The position numbers were made by a program, and so were the translations under genes. A stretch of DNA of 64,000 bases from Fratercula arctica. Its lineage: Eukaryota > Chordata > Aves > Charadriiformes > Alcidae. The first letter of the stretch is position 1. Every line of letters starts with the position of its first letter. The notes under the pieces are model-generated. The model saw only the letters and a list, made by a program, of their open reading frames with translations, had not been told where the DNA came from and searched no databases. This document shows positions 45,880 through 57,271 of this stretch, piece by piece. The stretch lies in the NCBI GenBank assembly GCA_947846985.1, contig CANTUZ010000027.1, forward strand, positions 2,973,535 through 3,037,534, written 5' to 3'.

Positions 45880-46875
45880 CAAAGGGATTTTGGGGCCAAA
45901 ACCAGTCGAGATTTGCTGCAAACGGTCAAGGGTTGAGGCAGAACTGGTGGAGGTTTGGTGCAAACAGTTGAGATTGGGGCCAAAACCAGTCAAGGCTTTG
46001 GGGAAAACAGTCAAGGTTTGGGACAAGATTGGTGGAATTTGGGGCAAACAGCTGATGCTTGGGGCAAAACCAGTCAAGATTTGGGGTAATCATTCATGTT
46101 TTGTGGCAAATGGTTCTGTTTTGGGGCAAACAGTTGAGGTTTGGCCTAAAACCAGTCAAGCGTTTGGAGAAAACAGTCAAGATTTGGGACAACACTGGTT
46201 GAGTTGGAGGCAAATGTTTGAGACGGGTCAAAACCAGTCAAGATTTGGGGCAAACGGTTGGGGTTTGAGGCAAACAGTTGGGACGTGGGGGAAAAAACCT
46301 GTCAAGATTTGTTGCAAAGTGTTGAGGCATTTTGGGGCAAAAGCGGTGGAGATTTGCTGCAAGCAGTTGAGGAGTTGGGTCAAAAAGGGTCGAGGTTTGG
46401 TGCAGAGAGTCAAGGGTTGGGGCAAAATTGACGGAGGTGAGAGGGAAATGGTGGAGGTTTGGGGTAAAAATGGTTGATGTTTTGGTCAAATGGGTGAGAT
46501 TTGGGGCAAGCGGAGGATATTTGGGGCAAAAGCTGTTGTGGTTTAGGAGAAAAGGGGCCAGGTTTGGGTCAAATGGTCAAGGTTTTTGGCAAAAGCGATC
46601 GAGATATTGGGCAAGACCTTTGAAGGTTTGGGGCAAGAACGGTGGAGGTTTGGGGTGCAAATGGTCGAGGTTTGGTGCCAGTCCTTTGAGATTTGGGGAG
46701 AAAATAGTCCGGATTTTGAGCAAATGGTCAAGAGTTGGGGCAAACCATGGAGGTCTGGGGCAAAACCGGTCAGTGTTTGATGCAAACAGTTGAGATTTGG
46801 GTAAAAATGGTTGCATCTATGGGACAACTCCAGCTGGTTTGAGGACACGGCACAGGGATTCTGGGACACGGTGCC
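45880..46875. repeat. 21-bp minisatellite spacer (duplicate of 39040-40037)
   Basis: Tandem 21-bp units; second member of a set of three related spacers (39.0, 45.9 and 47.4 kb). Confidence 0.8.
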
Positions 46876-47225
46876 GGGGTTGGTGCCACCACCATAACCA
46901 CAACCACCACCATAAGCAGCTTTGGCGCAGTAGTAGGTGGCCGTGTCGTCGTCCCTGAGGCTGTTCATCTGCAGCGTGACCGTGCTCTGGGAGTTGTCCC
47001 TGGAGATGGTGAAGCGCCCCTGGACCGACGGCGCGTAGTAGGTGCTACCACCACTGCTATAAATACTCGCGACGAACTCGAGCCCCTTCCCGGGCGCCTG
47101 TCGCACCCAGTCCATGCCGTTGCTGCTGAAGGAGAAGCCGGAGGCCTTGCAGCGGAGGGTGAGGGCCCCCCCGGGTGTCTGGAGGCCCCCCCCGGACTCC
47201 ACCAGCTGCACGGCCGCCATCAGCC
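46876..47225 (-). pseudogene. IGHV: IGHV segment 12, full V exon, no leader
   Basis: Complete V exon (ATG 47220): [15 protein letters not shown]1 SSNGMD, CDR2 [11 protein letters not shown] identical to segment 10, tail [17 protein letters not shown]. Downstream spacer is shared with segment 7 at 6838-bp offset, but upstream flank is the leaderless type. This is a mosaic of three sources: flank of segment 7, CDR2 of segment 10 and 5' flank of segments 8 and 11. No RSS. Confidence 0.9.
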
Positions 47226-47389
47226 CTGGGCAGGGGGCAGAAGGGGAGACCCCCCAGCTCCCCCTGCTCCTGGCTCCAGGCTGGTTCCAACCTCGGCGGA
47301 GAAAATCTGGGGTCCTGGGGGGGGGGGGGCGGAATCTGGGACTTGGAAGGGGTCTGGGCTCTGGGGAGGGGCCAGGACTCAGAGCAAAG

Positions 47390-48379
47390 GGATTTTGGGG
47401 CCAAAACCAGTCGAGATTTGCTGCAAACGGTCAAGGGTTGAGGCAGAATTGGTGGAGGTTTGGTGCAAACAGTTGAGATTGGGGCCAAAACCAGTCAAGG
47501 GTTTGGGGAAAACAGTCAAGGTTTGGGACAAGATTGGTGGAATTTGGGGCAAACAGCTGATGCTTGGGGCAAAACCAGTCAAGATTTGGGGTAATCATTC
47601 ATGTTTTGTGGCAAATGGTTCCGTTTTGGGGCAAACAGTTGAGGTTTGGCCTAAAACCAGTCAAGCGTTTGGAGAAAACAGTCAAGATTTGGGACAACAC
47701 TGGTTGAGTTGGAGGCAAATGTTTGAGACGGGTCAAAACCAGTCAAGATTTGGGGCAAACAGTTGGGGTTTGAGGCAAACAGTTGGGACATGGGAGGAAA
47801 AACCTGTCAAGATTTGTTGCAAAGTGTTGAGGCATTTTGGGGCCAAACCAGTCGAGATTTGCTGAAAACAGTCGAGGGTTGGGTCAAAAAGGGTCGAGGT
47901 TTGGTGCAGAGAGTCAAGGGTTGGGGCAAAATTGATGGAGGTGAGAGGGAAATGGTGGAGGTTTGGGGTAAAAATGGTTGATGTTTTGGTCAAATGGGTG
48001 AGATTTGGGGCAAGCGGAGGATATTTGGGGCAAAAGCTGTTGTGGTTTAGGAGAAAAGGGGCCAGGTTTGGGTCAAATGGTCAAGGTTTTTGGCAAAAGC
48101 GATCGAGATATTGGGCAAGACCATTGAAGGTTTGGGGCAAAAATGGTGGAGGTTTGGGGTGCAAATGGTCGAGGTTTGGTGCCAATCCTTTGAGATTTGG
48201 GGAGAAAATAGTCCGGATTTTGAGCAAATGGTCAAGAGTTGGGGCAAACCATGGAGGTCTGGGGCAAAACCGGTCAGTGTTTGATGCAAACAGTTGAGAT
48301 TTGGGTAAAAATGGTTGCATCTATGGGACAATTCCAGTTGGTTTGAGGACACGGCACAGGGATTCTGGGACACGGTGCC
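47390..48379. repeat. 21-bp minisatellite spacer
   Basis: Tandem 21-bp units duplicated from the neighbouring spacer at 45.9-46.9 kb (offset about 1.5 kb). No gene seen. Confidence 0.8.
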
Positions 48380-48891
48380 GGGGTTGGTGCCACCACCATA
48401 ACCACAACCACCACCAGCACATTTCGCGCAGTAGTAGGTGGCCGTGTCGTCGTCCCTGAGGCTGTTCATCTGCAGCGTGACCGTGCTCTGGGAGTTGTCC
48501 CTGGAGATGGTGAAGCGCCCCTGGACCGACGGCGCGTACCATGTGCTACTACCATCGCTGTTAATCTCCGCGACCCACTCGAGCCCCTTCCCGGGCGCCT
48601 GTCGCACCCATTCCATGGCTTTGCTGCTGAAGGAGAAGCCGGAGGCCTTGCAGCGGAGGGTGAGGGACCCCCCGGGTGTCTGGAGGCCCCCCCCGGACTC
48701 CACCAGCTGCACGGCCGCCATCAGCCCTGGGCAGGGAGGAAGGAGAGAATTGAGTCGCCCGGTCCCGCCATCGCCCCCCATCTCCGCACCCGGGGGTTGG
48801 GGGGGGAAAGGGGGTGATCGGGGCCGGGTCCTACCTGGGAGGGTGAGGAGGAGGAGGAGGAGGAGGAAGGGGGAGGGGGCTGATCCGCCAT
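48380..48891 (-). pseudogene. IGHV: IGHV segment 13, full V exon with frameshifted poly-Leu leader
   Basis: V exon 48380-48726 complete: CDR1 SSKAME as in segment 10, CDR2 [11 protein letters not shown], tail [16 protein letters not shown] with an extra Cys immediately after the YYCAK. Leader 48835-48891 (57 nt) with ATG out of frame with the Leu run. No RSS. Confidence 0.9.
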
Positions 48892-48959
48892 GGGTCCTGC
48901 TGGGGGGGCACGGGGGGTCCTGTCTGTCCCGAGGGGCTGGAGTTGGTCGGGGGGATGGT

Positions 48960-49815
48960 GAAAGGGTCGGGGTTTGCTGCAAAGAGTCAAGGTCGGGGGC
49001 AGCAGCGACGGAGGTGAGAGGGAAATGGTGGAGGTTTGGGGCAAAAACGGTGGGGGACTGGGTCAAACGCGGAGATTTGGGGTGAAAGCTGTCGAGGTTT
49101 ACGTCAAAAATGGTCACGGTTTGGGGCAAATGGTCAAGACTTGAGGGAAAAGTGGTCAAAATATTGGCCAAACCCCTTGAAGTTTTGGGGCAAGACCAGT
49201 GGAAGTTTGGGGCAAAAAGGGTTGAGGTTTGGTGCCAGTTGTTTCAGATTTGGGTCCAAAATGGCCAGGATTGGGGCAAACGGTCAAGGTTTGGGGGAAA
49301 TGATCAACAGTTTGGGCAAACCGTGGAGGTCTGGGGCAAAAGCGGTCAGGGTTTGATGCAAAGGGTTGAGATTTGGGCCAAAACCAGTCAAGGCTTTGGG
49401 GCAAACAGTCAAGATTAGGGACAAAATTGGTTGAATTTGGGGCAAAAAGCATTCAAGTGTTGGGGCAAATGTTTGGGATTTGGGGCAAACGGTTGCGACT
49501 TGGGGCAAGCGGACGGTCATTGGGACAAAAGGCCTCGAGGTTTAGGGCAGAAATGGTCAGGTTTGAGAGAAATAGGCAAGGTTTGGGTCAAAAGCGGTCG
49601 AGAGATTGGTCGAGAGCATGGAAGGTTTGGGGCAAGAACGGGGGAGGTTTGGGGCACAAATGGTCGAGGTTTGGTGCCAATCATTTGAGATTTGGGGCAG
49701 AAATGGTTGAGTTTTGGCACAAATGGTGAAGGTTTGGGGCAAATGGTCAAGAGTTGGGGCAAACCATGGAGGTCTGGGTCAAAAATGGTCAGGGTTTGAT
49801 GCAAAGGGTTGAGAT
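48960..49815. repeat. 21-bp minisatellite spacer
   Basis: Tandem 21-bp units upstream of segment 13's leader flank. No gene seen. Confidence 0.8.
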
Positions 49816-49988
49816 TTGGGGTGCTGGGGGGTCTGTGGGACACAGGAGGGCTCTGGGCTCTGTGTCGGGTTCCGCATCTCGGAGCAAAGGGATTTGGGGC
49901 TCAAAAAGAGTCGAGGGTTTGGGGCCCAGGTGGCCTAGAGTTTGGGGCAAAGGGTGAAGGTTTGGGCCCAAAGAGGTCACGGGTTGTC

Positions 49989-50052
49989 CCCAGTCCATGC
50001 CGGAGCTGCTGGAGGTGGAGCCCGAGCCCCTGCAGAGGAGGGTGAGGGCAAG
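49989..50052 (-). pseudogene. IGHV relic: end of FR1 plus CDR1 only
   Basis: Same relic as at 32067: LTLLCRGSGSTSSSSGMDWG on the minus strand, with the first Cys and Trp, then homology ends. It lies about 140 bp beyond the 3' end of segment 14. Confidence 0.65.
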
Positions 50053-50186
50053 GATTTGGGCCAAAAGCCAGGGCTTTGGGGTCGCTAAAGGGTTTTGTGG
50101 TTGGTGCAAGGGCCCAGCCGGGCTCCAGGCCCTGGGTCTTCGTGCAAGGATCTGAGGAAGACGCCGGGATGTGGGGACACGGTGCC

Positions 50187-50715
50187 GGGGTTGGTGCCAC
50201 CACCACTACCAGTAGTTTTGGCGCAGTAGTAGGTGGCCGTGTCGTCGTCCCTGAGGCTGTTCATCTGCAGCGTGACCGTGCTCTGGGAGTCGTCCCTGGA
50301 GATGGTGAAGCGCCCCTGGACCGACGGCGCGTAGTTTGTGTAACTACCATCGTAGCTAATACCCGCGACGTATTCCAGCCCCTTCCCGGGCGCCTGTTGC
50401 ACCCACATCATGCCGTTGCTGCTGAAGGAGAAGCCGGAGGCCTTGCAGCGGAGGGTGAGGGACCCCCCGGGTGTCTGGAGGCCCCCCCCGGACTCCACCA
50501 GCTGCACGGCCGCCATCAGCCCTGGGCAGGGAGGAAGGAGAGAATTGAGTCGCCCGGTCCCGCCATCGCCCCCCATCTCCGCGCCCGGGGGCGGGTGGGG
50601 GGGAAAGGGGGTGAGCGGGGCCGGGTCCTACCTGGGAGGGCGGCGAGGAGGAGGAGGAGGAGGAGGAGGAGGAGGAGGAGGAGGAGGAGGAAGGGGGAGG
50701 GGGCTGATCCGCCAT
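50187..50715 (-). pseudogene. IGHV: IGHV segment 14, full V exon with frameshifted, longest poly-Leu leader
   Basis: V exon 50187-50521: CDR1 SSNGMM, FR2 with WVQQ in place of the conserved WVRQ, CDR2 [21 protein letters not shown], and the shortest tail, [12 protein letters not shown], lacking the GCGY core. Leader 50632-50715 (84 nt) contains about 15 consecutive CTC codons in the hydrophobic frame but the ATG is out of that frame. The R-to-Q change in FR2 and the short tail set it apart from the rest. No RSS. Confidence 0.9.
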
Positions 50716-50779
50716 GGGTCCTGCTGGGGGGGCACGGGGGGTCCTGTCTGTCCCGAGGGGCTGGAGTTGGTCGGGGGGA

Positions 50780-51873
50780 TGGTGAAAGGGTCGGGGTTTG
50801 CTGCAAAGAGTCGAGGTCGGGGGCAGCAGCGACGGAGGTGAGAGGGAAATGGTGGAGGTTTGGGGCAAAAACGGTGGGGGATTGGGCCAAACGCTGAGAT
50901 TTGGGGTGAAAGCTGTCGAGGTTTACGTCAAAAAGGGTCACGGTTTGGGGCAAATGGTCAAGACTTGAGGGAAAAGTGGTCAAAATATTGGCCAAACCCC
51001 TTGAAGTTTTGGGGCAAGACCAGTGGAAGTTTGGGGCAAAAAGGGTTGAGGTTTGGTGCCAGTTGTTTCAGATTTGGGTCCAAAATGGCCAGGATTGGGG
51101 CAAACGGTCAAGGTTTGAGGGAAATGGTCAAGAGTTGGAGCAAACCGTGGAGGTCTGGGGCAAAAGCGGTCGGGGTTTGATGCAAAGGGTTGAGATTTGG
51201 GCCAAAACCAGTCAAGGCTTTGGGGCAAACAGTCAAGATTAGGGACAAAATTGGTTGAATTTGGGGCAAACGGATGGCGCTTGTGGCAAAACCAGTCAAG
51301 AGTTGGGGAAAAACCATTCATGTTTTGGCACAAATGGTTCAGGTTTGGAGCAAACAGTTGAGGTTTGGGGCAAAAACTCTCAAGGGTTTGGCATAAACAG
51401 TCAAGATTTGGGACAAAATTGTTTGAATTTGGGGCAAATGTTTCAGGCTTGGGGCAAAAGCATTTGAGTGTTGGGGCAAATGTTTGAAATTTGGGGCAAA
51501 CGGTTGAGATTTGGGGCAAGGGGACAGTGTTTGGAACAAAAGCTCTTGAGGTTTAGGGCAAAAATGGTCAGGTTTGGGAGAAATAGTCAAGATTTGGAGC
51601 AAAAGTGGTCGAGAGATTGGAGGTTTGGGGCAAGAACAGTGGGGGTTTGGGGCACAAATAGTGGAGGTTTGGTGCCAGTCCTTTGAGATTTGGGTCAAAA
51701 CTGGTCAAGGTTTGGGGCAAATGGTCACGAGTTGGGGCAAACCATGGAGGTCTGGGGCAAAAGCGGTCGGGGTTTGATCCAAACAGTTGAGATTTGTGGC
51801 AAAAATTCTTGTGTTCGTGGGGCAACTGCAGTTGATTTGAGGACACGGCACAGGGATTCTGGGACACGGTGCC
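50780..51873. repeat. 21-bp minisatellite spacer
   Basis: About 1.1 kb of tandem 21-bp units between segments 15 and 14, close to the spacer at 40.6-41.7 kb. No gene seen. Confidence 0.8.
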
Positions 51874-52467
51874 GGGGTTGGTGCCACCACCATAACCACA
51901 ACCACCACCACCACCAGCACTTTTGGCGCAGTAGTAGGTGGCCGTGTCGTCGTCCCTGAGGCTGTTCATCTGCAGCGTGACCGTGCTCTGGGAGTTGTCC
52001 CTGGAGATGGTGAAGCGCCCCTGGACCGACGGCGCGTAGCCTGTCCAACTACCACCGTTGTCAATACTCGCGACGAACTCGAGCCCCTTCCCGGGCGCCT
52101 GTCGCACCCAGCTCATGCCGGAGCTGCTGGAGGAGACCCCTCCCCAAATCATTCCTCCTCTCTCTCTCCAGGCCGGTCACGGGGATTTGGGCCCCGCGCA
52201 GGGTTTGGGTTCCCGGGATGGAGCCGGCAGGGGCAGGGATGGGGTCTCGGGAGCTGGGAGGAGATTCGGGGACTGAGCGCGGGGCTGGGCCCAGGCCGGG
52301 GTCTGTGCGTGGGGCAGGGGTTTGGGGTCAGTGGAAGGGTTTTGGGCACACGCTGGGGTTTGGGGACAGGGCGCAGGGATGTCGGGACACGCTGCCCAGC
52401 TGGGTCCTACCTGGGAGGGCGGCGAGGAGGAGGAGGAGGAGGAAGGTGGAGGGGGCTGATCCGCCAT
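51874..52467 (-). pseudogene. IGHV: IGHV segment 15, FR1-less, with displaced leader
   Basis: Same class as segment 1: homology starts at [15 protein letters not shown] (52152), then CDR2 [11 protein letters not shown], intact FR2 and FR3, tail [18 protein letters not shown]. Leader-like exon 52411-52467 (57 nt, ATG out of frame). The 260 bp between leader and V body are unrelated to the normal leader intron and FR1. 5' flank shared with segments 1 and 22. Confidence 0.85.
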
Positions 52468-52739
52468 GGGTCCTGCTGGGGGGCACGGGGGGTTCTGTCT
52501 GTCCCGGGGGGCTGGCGTTGGTCAGGGGGATGGTGACACCAAAGGAGGGTTCCAGGGGCTGCGCTGGCAGCAAAGGGTTGGGGTCCAGGACATGGGTCGG
52601 GACTTGCCACCGGGGTCTGGGATGGGTGGAGGGTCCTTGGTTGGGAGCAAAGGTCTGGGATGGGGGGGAGGGTTGGGGGAGATGCCGGGATTTGGGGACA
52701 CGGGACAGAGGTTTCGGCTCAGGGCAGGGGTCCGTGATG

Positions 52740-53170
52740 GGCTTTGGGGCGAATGGAGGGGATATTTGGGGCAAATAAGGGCGGATGTTTGAGGCAAAAG
52801 CTGTCAAGTTTTCATGCAAAATGGTCAGCTTTGGGGCAAATGGTCAAGGTTTGGGGCAAGAGCGGTCGAGAGCATGGAAGGTTTGGGGCAAGAACGGGGG
52901 AGGTTTGGGGCACAAATGGTCGAGGTTTGGTGCCAATCATTTGAGACTTGGGGCAAAAATGGTTGAGTTCTGGAAGAAATGGTGAAGGTTTGGGGTGAAT
53001 GGTCAAGAGTTGGGGCAAACCATGGAGGTCTGGGGCAAAAACGGTCGGGGTTTGATGCAAAGGGTTGACATTTGGGGCAAAAAGGGTCAAGGTTTGGGGC
53101 ACGTGGTTCAGATTTGGGCCAATAATGGTCAATTTCAGGACACAGAACAGTTATTCTGGGACACGGTGCC
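52740..53170. repeat. 21-bp minisatellite spacer
   Basis: Tandem 21-bp units between segment 16 and the 5' flank of segment 15. No gene seen. Confidence 0.8.
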
Positions 53171-53523
53171 GGGGTTGGTGCCACCACCATAACCACAACC
53201 ACCACCACCACCAGCACATTTCGCGCAGTAGTAGGTGGCCGTGTCGTCGTCCCTGAGGCTGTTCATCTGCAGCGTGACCGTGCTCTGGGAGTCGTCCCTG
53301 GAGATGGTGAAGCGCCCCTTGACCGACGGCGCGTAGTTTGTGTAACTACCACTGCTGTTAATACCCGCGACCCACTCGAGCCCCTTCCCGGGCGCCTGTC
53401 GCACCCATTCCATGGCTTTGCTGCTGAAGGAGAAGCCGGAGGCCTTGCAGCGGAGGGTGAGGGACCCCCCGGGTGTCTGGAGGCCCCCCCCGGACTCCAC
53501 CAGCTGCACGGCCGCCATCAGCC
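53171..53523 (-). pseudogene. IGHV: IGHV segment 16, full V exon, no leader
   Basis: Complete V exon (ATG 53518): CDR1 SSKAME, CDR2 [27 protein letters not shown], tail [18 protein letters not shown] with a Cys pair in the CDR3-like region. Leaderless flank identical in type to segments 2, 3, 6, 8, 11 and 12. No RSS. Confidence 0.9.
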
Positions 53524-53689
53524 CTGGGCAGGGGGCAGAAGGGGAGACCCCCCAGCTCCCCCTGCTCCTGGCTCCAGGCTGGTTCCAACCTCGGCGGAGA
53601 AAATCTGGGGTCCTGGGGGGGGGGCGGAATCTGGGACTTGGAAGGGGTCTGGGCTCTGGGGAGGGGCCAGGACTCAGAGCAAAGGGATT

Positions 53690-54395
53690 TTGGGCCAAAA
53701 CCAGTCGAGATTTGCTGCAAACGGTCAAGGGTTGAGGCAGAATTGGTGGAGGTTTAGTGCAAACAGTTGAGATTGGGCCAAAACCAGTCAAGGGTTTGGG
53801 TAATCAGTCAAGGTTTGGGACAAGATTGGTTGAATTTGGGGCAAACAGCTGACGCTTGGGGCAAAACCAGTCAGGATTTTGGGTGACCGTTCATGTTTTG
53901 TGGCAAATTGTTTAGGTTTGGGGCCAACAGTTGAGGTTTGGGCCAAAACGGGTCAAGGGTTTGCGGCAAAAAGTCAAGATTCGGGACAAAACTGGTTGAA
54001 TTTGAAGCAAATGTTTCAGACTTGGGAGAAAAGCATTTGAGTGTTGGGGCAAATGTTTGGGATTTGGGGCAAAGAGTTGAGGCTTGGGGCAAGTGGACAA
54101 TATTTGGGAGAAAAGCCATTGAGGTTTAGGGCAAAAATGGTCAGGTTTGGGATAAATGGTCAAGGTTTGGGTCAAAAGCGGTCGAGAGATTGGTCGAGAG
54201 CATGGAAGGTTTGGGGCAAGAACGGGGGAGGTTTGGGGCACAAATGGTCGAGGTTTGGTGCCAATCATTTGAGATTTGGGGCAAAAATGGTCAAGATTTA
54301 GCACATATGCTCAAGGTTTGGGACAAATGGTCAAGAGTTGGGGCAAACCATGGAGGTCTGGGGCAAAAACGGTCGGGGTTTGATGCAAAGGGTTG
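53690..54395. repeat. 21-bp minisatellite spacer
   Basis: Tandem 21-bp units; much of this recurs at 58.1-58.8 kb with 4421-bp offset. No gene seen. Confidence 0.8.
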
Positions 54396-54569
54396 AGGTT
54401 TGGGGTGCTGGGGGGTCTGTGGGACACAGGAGGGCTCTGGGCTCTGTGTCGGGTTCCGCATCTCGGAGCAAAGGGATTTGGGGCTCAAAAAGAGTCGAGG
54501 GTTTGGGGCCCAGGTGGCCTAGAGTTTGGGGCAAAGGGTGAAGGTTTGGGCCCAAAGAGGTCAAGGGTT

Positions 54570-54635
54570 GTCCCCAGTCCATGCCGGAGCTGCTGGAGGT
54601 GGAGCCCGAGCCCCTGCAGAGGAGGGTGAGGGCAA
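54570..54635 (-). pseudogene. IGHV relic: end of FR1 plus CDR1 only
   Basis: LTLLCRGSGSTSSSSGMDWG on the minus strand, as at 32067, 49989 and 58992. About 140 bp beyond the 3' end of segment 17. Confidence 0.65.
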
Positions 54636-54770
54636 GGATTTGGGCCAAAAGCCAGGGCTTTGGGGTCGCTAAAGGGTTTTGTGGTTGGTGCAAGGGCCCA
54701 GCCGGGCTCCAGGCCCTGGGTCTTTGTGCAAGGATCTGAGGAAGACGCCGGGATGTGGGGACACGGTGCC

Positions 54771-55288
54771 GGGGTTGGTGCCACCACCATAACCAGCAGC
54801 ACCACCAGCAGCTTTGGCGCAGTAGTAGGTGGCCGTGTCGTCGTCCCTGAGGCTGTTCATCTGCAGCGTGACCGTGCTCTGGGAGTTGTCCCTGGAGATG
54901 GTGAAGCGCCCCTGGACCGACGGCGCGTATCTTGTGGTACCACCACCGCTGCTAATATATGCGACGAACTCGAGCCCCTTCCCGGGCGCCTGTCGCACCC
55001 AGTCCATGCTGACGCTGCTGAAGGAGAAGCCGGAGGCCTTGCAGCGGAGGGTGAGGGACCCCCCGGGTGTCTGGAGGCCCCCCCCGGACTCCACCAGCTG
55101 CACGGCCGCCATCAGCCCTGGGCAGGGAGGAAGGAGAGAATTGAGTCGCCCGGTCCCGCCATCGCCCCCCATCTCCGCGCCCGGGGGTGGGGGGGGGTTG
55201 GGAGGGAAAGGGGGTGAGCGGGGCCGGGTCCTACCTGGGAGGGCGGCGAGGAGGAGGAGGAGGAAGGGGGAGGGGGCTGATCCGCCAT
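54771..55288 (-). pseudogene. IGHV: IGHV segment 17, full V exon with frameshifted leader
   Basis: V exon 54771-55117 complete: CDR1 SSVSMD, CDR2 [11 protein letters not shown], tail [16 protein letters not shown], which lacks the Cys found in most tails. Leader 55235-55288 (54 nt) has a short Leu run, ends AALPG in the hydrophobic frame, and has its ATG out of that frame. The sequence upstream of the leader (GGCTTGGAGCCGAGACGGG and on) is shared with segments 18 and 21. No RSS. Confidence 0.9.
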
Positions 55289-55419
55289 GGGTCCTGCTGG
55301 GGGGGCTTGGAGCCGAGACGGGGCTGGGAGCAGGGTCCGGGCTGGGGGCCAAGGGGTCAGGGAGGTGTAAGTCTGGGCACAGGAAGGGTCTGGGCTCTGG
55401 GGAGGGGTCCAGGACTCAG

Positions 55420-55975
55420 AGCAAAGGCATTTTGGGGCCAAAACCAATCGAGATTTGCTGAAAATGGTCAAGCAGTTGAGACAAAAAGGATCGAGGTTTG
55501 GTGCAGAGAGTCAAGGGTTGGGGCAAAATCGATGGAGGTGAGAGGGAAATGGTGGAGTTTGGGGTAAAAATGGTTGAGGTTTTGGTCAAATGGGTGAGAT
55601 TTGGGGCAAGCGGAGGATATTTGGGGCAAAAGCAGTTGAGGTTTAGGAGAAAAGGGGCCAGGTTTGGGTCAAATGGTCAAGGTTTTTGGCAAAAGCAATA
55701 GAGATATTGGGCAAGACCATTGAAGGTTTGGGGCAAAAACGGTGGAGGTTTGGAGCGCAAATGGTGGAGGTTTGGTGCCAATCCTTTGAGATTTGGGGAG
55801 AAAATGGTCAAGGTTTGGGGCAAATGGTCAAGAGTTGGGACAAACCATGGAGGTCTGGGGCAAAAGCGGTCAGTGTTTGATGCAAACAGTTGAGATTTGG
55901 GTAAAAATGGTTGCATCTATGGGACAACTCCAGTTGGTTTGAGGACACGGCACAGGGATTCTGGGACACGGTGCC
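55420..55975. repeat. 21-bp minisatellite spacer
   Basis: Tandem 21-bp units between segments 18 and 17; recurs at 56.7-57.3 and 59.9-60.3 kb. Confidence 0.8.
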
Positions 55976-56584
55976 GGGGTTGGTGCCACCACCATAAGCA
56001 CAACCACCACCACCACCAGCACTTTTGGCGCAGTAGTAGGTGGCCGTGTCGTCGACCCTGAGGCTGTTCATCTGCAGCGTGACCGTGCTCTGGGAGTTGT
56101 CCCTGGAGATGGTGAAGCGCCCCTGGACTGACGGCGCGTAGCCTGTCCAACTACCATCGTTGTCAATACTCGCGACGAACTCGAGCCCCTTCCCGGGCGC
56201 CTGTCGCACCCAGCTCATGCTGGAGCTGCTGGAGGAGACCCCTCCCCAAATCATTCCTCCTCTCTCTCTCCAGGCCGGTCACGAGGATTTGGGCCCCGCG
56301 CAGGGTTTGGGTTCCCGGGATGGAGCCGGCAGGGGCAGGGATGGGGTCTCGGGAGCGGGGAGGAGATTCGGGGACTGAGCGCGGGGCTGGGCCCGGGCCG
56401 GGGTCTGTGCGTGGGGCAGGGGTTTGGGGTCAGTGGAAGGGTTTTGGGCACACGCTGGGGTTTGGGGACAGGGTGCAGGGATGTCGGGACACGCTGCCCA
56501 GCTGGGTCCTACCTGGGAGGGCGGCGAGGAGGAGGAGGAGGAGGAGGAGGAGGAGGAGGAAGGGGGAGGGGGCTGATCCGCCAT
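55976..56584 (-). pseudogene. IGHV: IGHV segment 18, FR1-less, with displaced leader
   Basis: FR1-less class starting [15 protein letters not shown] (56254): CDR2 [24 protein letters not shown] (V for the usual first D), tail [18 protein letters not shown]. Leader-like exon 56513-56584 (72 nt) with out-of-frame ATG. Not expressible; possible donor for CDR2 to CDR3. Confidence 0.85.
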
Positions 56585-56719
56585 GGGTCCTGCTGGGGGG
56601 GCTTGGAGCCGAGACGGGGCTGGGAGCAGGGTCCGGGCTGGGGGCCAAGGGGTCAGGGAGGTGTAAGTCTGGGCACAGGAAGGGTCTGGGCTCTGGGGAG
56701 GGGTCCAGGACTCAGAGCA

Positions 56720-57271
56720 AAGGCATTTTGGGGCCAAAACCAGTCGAGATTTGCTGAAAACGGTCGAGGGTTGGGGTCCAAAACGGTCGAGGTTTGGTGC
56801 AGAGAGTCAAGGGTTGGGGCAAAATCGATGGAGGTGAGAGGGAAATGGTGGAGTTTGGGGTAAAAATGGTTGAGGTTTTGGTCAAATGGGTGAGATTTGG
56901 GGCAAGCGGAGGATATTTGGGGCAAAAGCAGTTGAGGTTTAGGAGAAAAGGGGCCAGGTTTGGGTCAAATGGTCAAGGTTTTTGGCAAAAGCAATAGAGA
57001 TATTGGGCAAGACCATTGAAGGTTTGGGGCAAAAACGGTGGAGGTTTGGGGTGCAAATGGTCGAGGTTTGGTGCCAATCCTTTGAGATTTGGGGAGAAAA
57101 TGGTCCGGATTTTGAGCAAATGGTCAAGAGTTGGGGCAAACCATGGAGGTCTGGGGCAAAAGCGGTCAGGGTTTGATGCAAACAGTTGAGATTTGGGTAA
57201 AAATGGTTGCATCTATGGGACAACTCCAGTTGGTTTGAGGACACGGCACAGGGATTCTGGGACACGGTGCC
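56720..57271. repeat. 21-bp minisatellite spacer
   Basis: Tandem 21-bp units between segments 19 and 18. No gene seen. Confidence 0.8.
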
